DNA from: Castor canadensis
Taxonomy: Eukaryota; Chordata; Mammalia; Rodentia; Castoridae
Direction: 5' to 3'
Length of the DNA: 64,000 nucleotides
Assembly (NCBI RefSeq): GCF_047511655.1
Contig: NC_133396.1
Location: forward strand, 130,023,490 to 130,087,489
Shown: piece after piece, positions 45,186-56,904 of the stretch
How the letters are laid out: each line of letters starts with the position of its first letter
Numbering within the stretch: position 1 is the stretch's first letter
Made by a program: the position numbers and the translations under genes
The notes under the pieces: model-generated
Told to the model about the DNA's origin: nothing
What the model saw: only the letters and a program-made list of their open reading frames with translations
Databases searched by the model: none

Positions 45186-45644
45186 CTGAGCTGTATTTTT
45201 GAAAGTTTCACTCTGCCAGCTTTCAGATGAGTAGAGACTATAGAAGGCAAGAGAGAGGAGAGAGAGAACAATTAGAAAAGTGTCACAGTCACTAAGGAAG
45301 GAGCTCCAAATGGTTTGATGAGACAGGTAAGATTCCAGAAACACTTTAAAGAAGGAGTGGTTGATATACTGGGGTGGGGGGGTGGGGAGAGATCGTAGGG
45401 TGACCAGTCAGTCCTGCCTGAGCTATTAGGTTAATTTTTTTGTTTGTTTGTTTTGAGACAGAGTCTCACTATGTAGCCAAGGTTGACCCCAAACTGGAGA
45501 TTCTCCTGTCTCAGTCTTCTGAGTGCTGAGAGTACATTTGTGTACTACCCCCAACCTGGCCTTTAGGTAAATTCGATATAATTTACTGAGCTGACAAACA
45601 GCAGAGAAGGATTAGCATGGGGGAGCTCAAAAATTCAGATTTGA

Positions 45645-45743
45645 GGGGCTGGTAGAATAGCTCAAGTGATAGAGTCCTTGTCTAGCAAGTGCAAGGCCCT
45701 GGAGTTCAATCTCCACTATGACTTGAAATTAAAAAAAAAAAAA
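45645..45743 (+). repeat. ID-like SINE with 10-bp target-site duplication
   Basis: Flanked by TCAGATTTGA at 45635-45644 and 45744-45753. Confidence 0.9.
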
Positions 45744-46242
45744 TCAGATTTGACCATGTTAAATTCATTGAACTGACCACACCCCCAGTGGAAATGCTGG
45801 GTTGACAAGGAGTATGTAAGTCTGGGGCTCAGAGAGGAGGCAGGGCTTGAGATTAAATTTGGGGGGTATTAGTATGGGATAATATTTAAAGTCACGAGCC
45901 CAGGAGAGGTCTCCCAGTGGATGCAGGTGGAGAAGAGCAGGGGGCCAAGGACTGAGACCTTTATTATACTAACATTGAGACACTGGAAGAAGAGAAAAAG
46001 CCAGTGAGGAGACTTGGAAGTTGCTCAAAATCAAGTGGAAAAGGGGCTCCGAAAAAGAGAGAGTGCTCCACCTTGTCCATTCTTGTTGACCAGTTTGATA
46101 AGATGTGGACAGAAGTGCAAGCCATAGTGACTGGAAAGACAGAAGCCATTGGAACCTCAATGAAAATTATTTCACTGCAGGGAAGAGTAGACTCAACACA
46201 GAGATGAGTGGATAAGGATTGGAGATATTAAAAACAAGCCTG

Positions 46243-46278
<36 letters not shown>

Positions 46279-47269
46279 AATGCAAAGCAAAAATGCTAGC
46301 GGTAATGTGAAATCTGGTGGGGGAGGGGTTAAAGATAGGGAGTATTAGTGCATGTTTGTATGGTGGTGGGGATAATTCAGCAGAAAGGAAAACGTTGATG
46401 AAGCCAGGTAAGAGGAATGGTGCACAGTGGAGCTGAGAGATGGCATTCATGACAGGCGCTCATCTCTGCATTAGGAGGAAGACAGAAGAGATGGGTAAGA
46501 TACAGTCAGGTTGATAAGGAAGGGGCAGAGGTGGTAAGGCTGGTCTCTGATGGGTGGACATCGCATCAGAGATGTGCAAAGTGGGCTCTGGGAAGACAGC
46601 ACTGACAGCCATGAGTAGGCTGGGTTGAAGAGGGGAGAAACTTAGGAGGCTATGACAACAGTCAGAAGTCAAGGCCTAGGTCACAAGAAAAATGTTCAGT
46701 GTTCCCTGGGTGAGGTAGAGAAAACATGAAAACCCTTCTGGATGTGAAATCTGGCATGGGAACAGACAACAACCAGCTGCTAGAGCTGTTTGAAAATCCA
46801 GTAGATTTTCACCTCCTGTGCATCGATCATCTGTCCCCAAGGCCACCCATGCACACAGGTCCTTTCCCAGCACCTTGTTGACAGCTGGTGTGGTGGGACC
46901 AGCCCTGGATTTGCAAACCAAGCCAGGGGGACATGGGGCTAATTCTCAACCAGACTAGTTACCATCTGTGTGGCCTCAGACAAGCATTTGATGTCTATAA
47001 GCTTTATAGACTTTTTTAGCCTTTAATGTCTTGTACTGCACAAAGTAGGTTTTTCCAATACATGTATTAAGTAAATATAAAATAGATACAGAAGTGTGCA
47101 CAAAATATACATGAAGCGTTTCATGAATTATCTCAGAGAACAGGAACGAGCACATGATGAACGTGGTGGTACTGTAGCTCCCCCACCACAGATTCCCCCC
47201 ACCACAAGTTTAGCTTTTTTCTTGACTTCCAACCCCATAGTGTAGTCTTGTCTATTTTTTATAAACTCA

Positions 47270-47590
47270 CATAGTGCGTGCTGTGTATCTGGCTTATTTT
47301 ACTCAAGTTGATGTTTGTGACTTGCAACCACATAATTGTCTGTAGCATTTTTAAACCTTCATTACCGTACAGCATTCCATTGTGTGAAGATAATACAACT
47401 TATTTATCCATTTCCCTGTTAGTGGAAATTTGGGTTGTTTCCAGTCTCAGGCTATTACAAACAGTGCTGCTCAGAACATTTTTTGTACTTTTTTTTTTTT
47501 TTGGTGTGCTTATGACTTCGTTTGTATTTGGTATGTATCTAGGAGTGGAATTTCTGGGTCATGAGGAATGCATAACAAACTTGAATCTCT
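47270..47590 (-). mobile_element. Old L1 3' end (antisense)
   Basis: CATTCCATTGTGTGAAGATA, GGGTTGTTTCCAGTCTCAGG and AGGAGTGGAATTTCTGGGTC. Confidence 0.7.
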
Positions 47591-47727
47591 TCAGTCAGGA
47601 TGATGCTACTAATTTGAAGAGTCTCTGTGTGGGGAAGGTCTAACAGTGCTTTGTTAATAGCAGGAACTTACTTGAGAGCCATTATGACTATTTCTAACAG
47701 AATCTGTCTTTAAAACCAACTAGATTG

Positions 47728-47837
47728 GGCTGGTGGAGTGGCTTAAGAGGTAGAATGCCTGCCTAGCAAGTGTGAGGACCTGAGTTCAAACTCCATCACT
47801 GCCAAAGGAAAAAAAAACAATTTGTTACTTCTGATAA
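47728..47837 (+). repeat. ID-like SINE with 16-bp target-site duplication and 3' extra sequence
   Basis: Flanked by AAAACCAACTAGATTG at 47712-47727 and 47838-47853. After the A tail come 18 nt of non-SINE sequence before the duplication. Confidence 0.9.
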
Positions 47838-48269
47838 AAAACCAACTAGATTGCTTTCATGGCCTTGGACATATTCTGCCTGTCTTTCTGACCTGATAAG
47901 ATTTGGACATTTCCCTGAAGACCAGATCAGATACTTTCACCCTAGGAGTCATTAACTTTCCCAAGGATGATGACTTAAAGGCACTTCCCACCCATGGCTT
48001 CTTCTTATTCTTAATTTTATTTACTCCCAGTATAGACCAATGTCTCTTCCACTAAACATTCAGGTACTTTCTGACTTTACTTATTTTCCCCTTTAGTTTA
48101 TGTCTTACTTGGTCATTATCAACATTATCCTCAAGTCTCCCCAACATTTCATCACCTTAGTGGGGATGAGACTAATCATTTGACATCTCTGTTCTACATC
48201 CAAGTTGCTGGTCATACCTGGAAAAATAACACAGCCATATATGTTGGTACACCTGTGGATTAAAACTAT

Positions 48270-50316
48270 AACCTCAGCTGAACCCTTAAGGCTACTCAGA
48301 AAACCTCTCCATGTACCTCTTACTCCCCTGAGAGGTCATTCCAAAAGTCAGTCTCTCACTATAAACTCTTTTGTCCTGCCATCTCTCTTTTCACCCTTAA
48401 CAGATGATCTAGTCTCATATTTCACTGAGAAACCTGAAGCTATCAGGTGAGGATGCCTTCACACTTCACTTCTGCTACCTGAAAATGTATAAGTATCCAT
48501 ATATACAAGCTTCCCCCTTCTCTCATTCCACAGAAATGGCATCCTTTCTTCTGTCTTCAAGTGGTACCCCCACCCACTTTTGGATTCTGTTCTTTCCTGG
48601 CAGCATGGGGACTTTTGCTCCTTTAAATATCCTCTCCAGTCACCTTCAACATTCCTTTCTACTATCTCCAGGTCTCCCTCTTCTCCTTTGCTTCATAGCC
48701 AAGCTATGGGAAATAAAATCTACCCCTGCAATCACCCCATCAGTGTCCACTTTACCAACGTGCCAATGTCAGCCAAAAGGTTGCCAAGGACTCCTTGTTA
48801 CTTTATCACTGCACACTTTTTAGTCTTTATCCTACTTGTTTTCTCTGTGACATTCAATCACTTTCTCATTTTCTTTCTGCAGTACTGGGATTTAGAACTC
48901 AGGGCCCCACACTTGCTAGGCAGGTGCTTTATCACTTGAGCCACTCTAATTCTTAAACTAATCATTTCCTTTATCAGCAAGCTGCCACATTTGCCTGGGT
49001 TTTCTTTTATCTCTAGCTGTTCCTCCCTGGCCTCCTCTGGCAGTGACTCTTCCTCTAATGCCTACATATTATTTTCCCCAGGACTGCCCTTCCTCTTCAT
49101 TCTTCTTGGGTGCCTTCATCCAGCCCCATGGATTCAGCTACCACCCATATGCTCTGTCTCTATCTTTGGCCTAGATCTCTATTTTGAGTTCTAGATCATT
49201 CACTGCTTCTTGGACACCTTGAGTATCTCAAATTCAACCAGTCTAAAAATAAATTAATCATTGTCACCCCACCCCACCTTTGACCCTGCTTTTCCTCTTG
49301 CATTCTGGGCTCTGGTAGCTAGAAGCACCATCTCCCAGACACCTAGGTCATAACCCTGAGGTTAACTGGCTCTAACCCCTCTCCCAGTGTTTCCAGACTT
49401 TCCTGGTTATAGAATCCTGTCGAGTCTACCTCTGAGATCTTTCTTGACTTGCCTCTTCTCTCTATTCCACCTCTGTCACTTTCACCCATATCACTTATCT
49501 ACTACACGAGGGTCCTGACCTCTTCACTGATCTGCTTGTCTTCTCCTGCCATGGCAACCCATCCTCCCACAGATGCCAGTGTCTTATTATAAAATGAAGG
49601 CATGATCTTGGCACTCCCTTCACAAAAGCTTTCAATTACTCAACATAGCTTCCATCATCAAATTTACACTCCTTAGCATGGCTTAGAAGACCCCTGGCAA
49701 TCCAGTACCTCCCTGCCTCTCAAGCTCCTGCTGCTCTTCTCCTTGACCTTTGCCCTTTGTGGCAGTTGTACCCAACCATTGGTTCTGCACAGGTGCCAAA
49801 CTTTGCCATGCTTCATTGGTGCCTTTGAACATACCATCATCCCTAACAAGGATGCCAGGCCTCTCTAACCCTTGCTCCTCTTGTGAGGTGAATCTCAGTT
49901 GTCACCTTCTCTAGAAAGCTTTCCTGACCTCCAGTCTGTGTTGTATGCGCCACTCTGTGTCTACAAAGCACCATCTGCACCTTTGGCACTTCTACACTAG
50001 ATGCTTGTGACACATTTCAGCATTGTCAGTTTCTTTTCTTTCCCAAACTTCTTTTTGTGTATGTATGTGTACGGGGTGGGGTGGGGAGGGAGCGTTTTGT
50101 TTTGTGTTTTGAGACAGGGTCTCACTACATAGCTCAGGCTAATGAGGAACTCACAATTGTCTTGCGCCAACCTCCCGAGTGCTGGCATTATAAGCTTACA
50201 CTACCATGCCAACTTTCCAAACTTCTTGAGGACAAGGCTACCTTTTATTCATCCCCAGATCCCTAGCAATGACTACAGTTCTTGGATCAGTGAATGCCTG
50301 CTGAATAAAGGTTGAA
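48270..50316 (+). mobile_element. Long L2 copy (sense), with nested SINEs
   Basis: Ordered L2 landmarks: CATATTTCACTGAGAAACCT, TTGGACACCTTGAGTATCTC, CTCCTTAGCATGGCTTAGAA, CCTGACCTCCAGTCTGTG, ending CTGAATAAAGGTTGAAG. ID (minus) at 48872-48950 and B1 (minus) at 50105-50216 interrupt it. Its open frames are short remnants. Confidence 0.6.
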
Positions 50317-51127
50317 GAGTTTTGAAAAATTTACAAATGCATTCTTATCAAGCTTGAAAGAATCTAAAAGGTTGTGAATTCATCTATACTCTTTTGAGAC
50401 TGTTTGAAAATATAGTTTCATGTCTAAATTCTCAAGTGAAGGAGATTTGGCAGCGATCCTTTTTTTTTCCCCTCCCAGTTTTTGTAAACAACCAGTTGAA
50501 TCTGTCCATAATTTACAGTCTCTGCTACATTTTTCCTTCAGTTTGAACTTATTTCCATTTTTTTCCTTCCTTCCTTTTGTTCCTCTCTTTTCCAGTTCTT
50601 AGGAATCTGAAATTACAGGCTAACATTTTCAGCCTGATTCAATCAAGTCCACCCTTAATCCGTGAGTCCTCTGATAAAAGCTAAAGAACACTAATGATAT
50701 GCTCTATATGAAGTCAGCTGAGGTCTGCAGCTCCTAACATCTGGATTCATCCCTAAAGTATCTGGAGTTCAGTAATTTTGCCTCTTGATCTAAAAAAAGT
50801 AATAGGAGGCCCCTAGAGAACTTGCTATGAGCAAATCTCCCTCTGGATCCCGCACACAGGGCAGCAGAGGGAGCTGCCTTCTTTCTGGTACTCACAGAGC
50901 CACAGTGCCTGGATGTATGGGTATCCTGACCTGGAAGGGTCTGGATATAGCAATTCTGTAGACCTCGATCTGTCATATCTGAGCCCAAGTTGTGAAGCTG
51001 GAGCAAAAGAGGGGCAGAGCCAGGATTAGGTCCTTGTAGACAAGTGATCATCTTTTTCTCAGGCTTCTGCCAGAGAATTAAACACTACAGAAAATAAATT
51101 GAATGATTGTTTCCTCAGTTCCCCTTG

Positions 51128-51289
51128 TCTTAGACTGTTCTGTGCTGCTAAAATAGCATACCAGATTGTATAATTCACAGTGCTCAGAAATGTGTTTGGT
51201 TTATGGTTCTGGAGGCTGTATAATCCAAAGTTGAGGAGTTGGAGTTGCATTTAGCAAGGGTCTTTTGGCTGTGCCATCCTATGGCAGAA

Positions 51290-51329
<40 letters not shown>

Positions 51330-51560
51330 ACAAGGTAGGAGAGGGAGAAGAGGGGGAGAGAGAAGAGCTAGCATGCAGCATGCAAGAGAAGTCAAACTTG
51401 GCTTTGTATAAGGTACCCATTCCCACAATAACCGCATTAATCCATTCATGAGGGCAGTGCCCCCATTACCAAACACCTCTCATGAGGCCTTCCATTGGGG
51501 ATCAAGTTCCCAACACATGAACTTTGAGGAACACATTCCAACAACAACACTCCCCAAGAT
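51128..51560 (+). mobile_element. Old mammalian interspersed repeat, family not assigned
   Basis: CTTAGACTGTTCTGTGCTGC, GGTTCTGGAGGCTGTATAAT, CTATGGCAGAAGGTGAGAGA and TTCATGAGGGCAGTGCCCCC in consensus order; a GA microsatellite at 51294-51323. Confidence 0.5.
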
Positions 51561-52044
51561 TCTAAATAGCTGATCTCATTCTCAATACACAGGAAGGATA
51601 TTAATCCATTACATATTACATATAATGGAGCCCTAGGGCCTTAAGAGTTTAAAGTTTCTGCTGGAATTCAATTGCCAAAAGCTGACACTGGGTCATTTTG
51701 CTTATAACAGTTTCCCCAAGATAGATCATCTCACCTACCCAATTGCTAACATCTTTTCCACTTTGTGATAACCCACCTATTCCCCATCCTCTACTGCATT
51801 GAAAAGTCTAACTTAATCTTTCCTGGCAGCACCAAGAAAATGTCAGTAATGATCTTGAAGTACCGAAGACAAAAATGTCCCAATAAAGGTCTTTCTGATT
51901 GGAAGTTTTCAGTTTTACTTCCAGGTCCTGGGATCTTTGCTTTAAAGGAAGGAGGGGTGGTTCTCAGAGCAATGTGATATTTCTTATTTTATAACATATA
52001 TATAATATATATTTAATTTAATTTATTTATTTAATTTTATTTTT

Positions 52045-52120
52045 GCCATGCTGGGAATTGAATCCAGGGTCTTGCACACGCTAAGCAAATGCTTTACCAC
52101 TTGAGCCAGGCTCCTCGCTC
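52045..52120 (-). repeat. ID-like SINE
   Basis: CATGCTGGGAATTGAATCCA to TACCACTTGAGCCAGGCTCC. Confidence 0.8.
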
Positions 52121-52179
52121 TTTTGTATTTTTTTTTTCAGTGTACTATTTCTAGATCAACAGTCTCCAGAAACTAACTT

Positions 52180-52388
52180 ACAGCTGGGCACCAGTGGCTC
52201 ATGCCTGTAATCCTAGCTACAAAGGAGGAAGAGATCAGGAGGATCAAGGTCAAATAGTTCTCGAAGCTAGCTCAGGTAAATAGTTTGTGAGACCCTATCT
52301 CAAAAACACCCATCACAAAAAAGGGCTGGTGGAGTGGCTCAAGGTGTAGGCCGTGAGTTCAAGCCCCTGTACCACAAAAAAAACAACA
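52180..52388 (+). repeat. B1-dID composite SINE
   Basis: CAGTGGCTCATGCCTGTAAT body; linker CACCCATCACAAAAAAGGGC; deleted ID GGCTCAAGGTGTAGGCCGTG. Shares GGTCAAATAGTTCT with the copy at 58830. Confidence 0.88.
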
Positions 52389-52437
52389 AAACCCTCCACC
52401 TAACTTATACTTGTAATGTCGTAAGACTCACAATATG

Positions 52438-52663
52438 GTGTGGATGTCCAGTGGCACACATCTATAATCTGAGCTAGTCGGGAAGCAGATACAGGAGTAT
52501 TGTGAGTTCTAAGCCAGCCTGGGAAAATCTAGCATGAGACCCTGTCTCAAAAACAAAATAAAAAACAGAAGGACTGAGGTTGTGGCTCAAGTGATAAAGC
52601 ACTTGCCTAGCCTGTGTGAGGCCCTGAGCTCAACCTGTATAACCACCAAAAATAAATAAATAA
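52438..52663 (+). repeat. B1-ID composite SINE (full ID)
   Basis: CAGTGGCACACATCTATAAT body; ID with GTGGCTCAAGTGATAAAGCA; AAAT tail. Confidence 0.82.
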
Positions 52664-52759
52664 GGCTTATTATAGAGAATATATATAGCATAGGGGAAAA
52701 GAGGGAAATAATCAGTAAGTCCTTGTCTTACTAGCTGAAGATATTATCTATCGTCAATT

Positions 52760-52845
52760 TTTCTTTTTCCATGCTGGGGTTTGAACTCAGGGCCTTGTGC
52801 TTGCTAGGCAATCACTCTATTATTTGAGCCATGCCCCATGCCCAC
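52760..52845 (-). repeat. ID-like SINE
   Basis: CATGCTGGGGTTTGAACTCA to ATTTGAGCCATGCCCCATGC. Confidence 0.85.
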
Positions 52846-52903
52846 TGTTTTGAGTATATACTTCTATATGTACTTTTCCCCTTGCAATTGAGATCATTTT
52901 ATG

Positions 52904-52969
52904 TACTTTTTTTTTGGCAGTACTGGAATTAGAACTCAGGGCCACCACTTGAGCCACTCCACCAGCCCT
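52904..52969 (-). repeat. Free-standing deleted ID (dID) with 13-bp target-site duplication
   Basis: Reversed: GGTGGAGTGGCTCAAGTGGT directly followed by GGCCCTGAGTTC. Flanked by AGATCATTTTATG at 52891-52903 and 52970-52982. Confidence 0.9.
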
Positions 52970-53694
52970 AGATCATTTTATGCATATACACATAATTTGC
53001 ATAAATTTTTGTTTCCTGCTTTCTTTTTTGGCTTACCATATTATAATCATTTCCTCATGTCATTAAAAATCCTTCCTAAACATCGTTTTCAGTGGATGTC
53101 ATCATAGTCCACTGTATGGCTATGTTGAGCCTATATTTGGACATTTACATGGTTCCTTGTAAATACGCTTTCCAAGGCCCCAAACAAATCCCCAGAGCCT
53201 CATCACAGGCTCCTTCCATTGGCCTTTGGCACCCATCCCTAGAGAGATGGAGCCAGCCAAACCAGACGATAAATAGAACCATTAACACGCTGTTCCCCCA
53301 GCTGAGTCATAGGGCCAACAAGTGAAAGAAAACTCCGAAAGGAGAGAAAGAACTTGCCGGGCTTTGGAGCGAGGGATTGTTGGGCAGCTCACAAGGTAGA
53401 CACCGCATAGCCCAGGGAAACATGAGGCTACCCATGTTATTTTTTAGAAGATCAAGTTCCTAGTGTTGGAATATTGGCCAAGCAGAGCACTTTCCCTCTG
53501 TTCAACTCCTGGGGGGAGGTGTCAGTTTGTACGTGCCCTGAATGGAGCACATGTACCCGCTTCCCTCTGTCTTGGGAGGAAGGAATTATTACTACTTTAA
53601 AAAAAAAGAAGAAGATGATGATGAAGAAGAAGAAGGAAAATCAAGTCTTCAGCCTTAGAAATTTTTCAGTGTCAGGAGGATATCAAGAAGGGAA

Positions 53695-53790
53695 AGTCAG
53701 GCTGGACTCAAGTCTTAGAGCGCCTGCCTATCAATTGCAAGGCTCTGAGTTCAACCCCCAGTCCTGCCAAAAAAAAAAGGAAAAGTCAAC
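53695..53790 (+). repeat. ID-like SINE
   Basis: CTTAGAGCGCCTGCCTATCA and GAGTTCAACCCCCAGTCCTG, poly-A tail; A box region shortened. Confidence 0.8.
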
Positions 53791-53819
53791 TATCCATTTT
53801 CCCACAACTTCTTTTTCTT

Positions 53820-54148
53820 TTTTTTTTTTTTTTGGTGGTGGTACTGAGGCTTGAACTCAGGGCTTCGGTCTTTCTAGGCAGGTGCTTTACCACTTGAGCC
53901 ACACCTCCAGCCCTTTTAGTTCTGATTGTTTTTGATATAGCATCTCGCTTTTTGCCCGGGCCAGCCTGGACCATAATCCTATTTTACTCTTCCCACTGTA
54001 GCTGAGATAACAGGCGTGCACCACTGCACCCAGTTATTGGTTGGGATAGGGTCTGGTGAACTTTTTGCTCCAGTCTTGAATTACCATCCTCCTGATACCA
54101 GCCTCCTAAGTAGCTAGGATTACAAGTGTGAGCCACCGGCCCCCAGCT
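53820..54148 (-). repeat. Trimeric SINE: B1-B1-ID
   Basis: On the minus strand: first B1 from 54148, linker TATCCCAACCAATAACTGGG, second B1 with TAAAATAGGATTATGGTCCA, then ID with GTGGCTCAAGTGGTAAAGCA and a long A tail. Confidence 0.8.
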
Positions 54149-55149
54149 GACATTCTTAAGTACATTACCAAATGCACACAAAACCAGCTCATGAGACAAA
54201 GTAGAAGAAAAGCATGTTAAGAAGCTCATGTTGTGTCGTAGGACATTGCATATCATGCCTCAGTTATTCAGACACAATAACAACAGAGCCCAATGCTTCT
54301 GTGCCAAACTTTATGGCCTTCCATATGCCATGTCTTGCTCCTCCTGTCAGCCTGGAAGGTAGATAGACCTTATCTACTTAACTGAAACTTCCAGAGCCAA
54401 GGAAGGTCTTGAACTGTTTCTTTTAATCTTAAATTGCAATAACTGGGCAAAAATGAACAGAAAAAATTTGTCCCTCTAGCCTTCATTGTGATCCTCCACT
54501 AGAATAGGAGGTGCATTCATTCATTTAGTGTTTATAAAACACATACCGTGTGTCCAATTCCAAGCTAGGCGCTACTCAGTCCTTCTGGCTTTCTCAGCCA
54601 ACAGTGTTCTTGTCACCTTACACACTCTGAGATAGGCACTGACCTGGTTCCTGTGATGCCCCCCAGGAGATTCTGGGCAATGGGTGTCAGGAGTCTACCC
54701 TGGCCCTTCTGTGGTAACTTCCTCTCCCTGCCTGGTGCCCTTCCCCACCCTTTCTCCTTTCCATAGACCCCAGAGACTCACTCACAAGCTTCTTTCCACT
54801 CCTCAGGTGACCACCTCCTCCCTCCCTGACACTCTTCTCCCCAAGCCAACTGTGGTCTCTAGCTTGCTTCTTGCCAAGGACGCTGGAGCCAGTCACTCAA
54901 GCATAGGAGTTTTATTGCTCATCACGATCATAAATAAACACAGAAAAACAATGGTCCCCATTGGAAAGTGACAGTTATCTAGATTTGCTCTGTCCCATTT
55001 GGTAACCACTGGCCACATGTGGCCATCAGGCCCTTGCAGTGTGGCCAGTCTGAATCAAGAGTGCTAGAATTGTAAAACTCATACTTGCTTTTCTCAAAAA
55101 CTCGGTATGAAAACATTCTGTAAAATATTTTATTAATATTTTCATACTG

Positions 55150-55345
55150 CCAGGCACGGATGACTCACGCCTGTAATCCTAGTTACTCAGGAGGCAGAGA
55201 TCAGGAGAATTGTGGTTCAAAGACAACCTGAGCAAATAGTTTTTGAGACCCTATCTCAAAAAAACCCCATCACATAAAAGGGCTCAAGGTGTAGGTCATG
55301 AGTTCAAACCCTAGTACTATTACAAAAAAAAAAAAAAAAACTTTT
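55150..55345 (+). repeat. B1-dID composite SINE
   Basis: GATGACTCACGCCTGTAATC body; ACCCCATCACATAAAAGGGC linker; deleted ID further shortened (GGGCTCAAGGTGTAGGTCAT). Confidence 0.85.
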
Positions 55346-55520
55346 ATGCTGATTACATGTTGAAATGGTAATATTTTAAGTGGGTTAAAAAATACATTTT
55401 AAAACTTAATTTTACCTGTTTCATTTACTTTTGGTAATGTGGCTAGCAGAACATTTCATGCTTCCTAAGTTGCTCACATTGTTTGTCTGTTTGACTCTGC
55501 TGGTCTATAGTATAGTGGAT

Positions 55521-55700
55521 TTTTTTTTTTCAGTACTGGGGTTTGAACTCAGGGCCTACACCTTGATCCTCTCCACCAGCCCTTTTTTTGTGATGGGGTT
55601 TTTCAAGATATTTGACTGGGGCTGGCTTTGAACCACAATCATCCTGATCTCTGCCTCCTGAGTAGCTGGGATTACAGGAATGAGTCACCAGCACCCTGTT
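55521..55700 (-). repeat. B1-dID composite SINE
   Basis: Reversed deleted ID at 55530-55583 then 7SL-like body to GGATTACAGGAATGAGTCAC. Confidence 0.85.
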
Positions 55701-55841
55701 TATAGTAGAGTGTTTATAACCGTGGTGCTTAGCATATGGTTTGTTTAAGTGGTTAGTTGGTTTTTATTTTTAGTTATTTATTTCATCTTTATCCTTGAGA
55801 AGTTAAAGCATAGTATAACTCTTCTGATTTTTTTTTTTAAT

Positions 55842-55916
55842 TTTTGGTTTTGTGGTGCTGGGGGCCTGACACGTGCTAGGAAAATGCCCTACCACTGAGC
55901 CACATCTTCAGCCCTT
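55842..55916 (-). repeat. ID-like SINE (classic rodent type)
   Basis: GTGGTGCTGGGGGCCTGACA to CCACTGAGCCACATCTTCAG. Confidence 0.75.
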
Positions 55917-55969
55917 TAGTATAAGTTTTCTATCATTTTTGTGTAATTAAGACCAGGATGTCTTTCAAT

Positions 55970-56805
55970 TATCTTCAATTTTTTATTGAGATATAATGTA
56001 CATACCATAAGATATATCCTCTTAAAGCATGCAAGTCAGTTGTATAATCAAAACCATAACCCAACTCCAGAATATTTTCTTTACTCCCAAAAGAAACCCT
56101 GTATCCACCAATAGCAACTCCTTAGCTCCCCTCCTCTGGATCCTGGAAAGCATTGCTCTACTTTCTGCTTTCATGGGTTTGCTACCATGGACATTTCATA
56201 TAAATGGAATCTCACACTACGTGTTCTTTGGGGTCTGGTTTCTTTAAATTATAACATTTTCAAACTTCATCCATGATACAGCATGGTGCATCATTCTTTT
56301 TATGGTGAATATTTTTCCTCTGTATAGCTATACCACATTTGTTTATTTGTTCATCAGTTATTAGATTTTTTTTTGTCATTATGGTGCTGAGGATTGAACC
56401 CCAGGCCTCAAACATGCTAGGCAAGTGCTGTACCACTGAGCTACACCCCTAGCCCCAGTTAATGGATTTTGTTTATTCATCAGTTGTGTGGTTTCCATTT
56501 TGGAGCTATTAAGAGTAATACTGCTGTGAACTTTTGTGTGTACGTTTTTGTGTGGCCATAAATTTTCAGTTCTCCTGGGTATATATGTAGGCATAGAATT
56601 TCTGGGTCATATGATAACTTTATGCTTAACTTTTTGAGGACTTGATAGACTGTTTTCCAAAGTAGTTGCACCATTAGTTTTCTTACCAGCAATGTGTGGT
56701 AAAAAAAAAAATTTCTCCACATTCTTATTAACACTTATTATTCTATGACTTTTTATTATGGACACCTAGTGGGGGTGAAGTGTATCTCATGGGGATTTTG
56801 CCAGT
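55970..56805 (-). mobile_element. Old L1 3' end (antisense) split by an ID-like SINE
   Basis: TTTTATTGAGATATAATGTA, AACTTCATCCATGATACAGC, AGCTATTAAGAGTAATACTG, TTCTGGGTCATATGATAACT. ID (minus) at 56366-56457. Confidence 0.82.
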
Positions 56806-56904
56806 CTCAAAGGATATGGGTTTTATTGAATAACATGACAACTTCCTTGCCGCTCTTCTTTAAGTCCCTTTCCTTTTCCTGAAGACATACTTTTCAGAGT
56901 CACC

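Larger units (their letters stand above)
44387..46690 (-). mobile_element. Long L2 copy (antisense), with nested SINEs
   Basis: Landmarks of reversed L2 in order: CACAAAGGCCCTAAGGTGGG, GCAGAGTGAGCGAGGAGG, GGGCCAAGGACTGAGACC. SINEs interrupt at 44928-45013, 45098-45185, 45450-45560 and 45645-45743; a (CT)n run at 46241-46277. Over 2 kb of one L2 is unusual preservation. Confidence 0.65.

Noticed and set aside
48205-49194. Cluster of plus-strand frames of 67-119 codons
   Set aside because: They coincide with a decayed L2 copy and an inserted ID; remnants of the L2 reading frame, not a gene.
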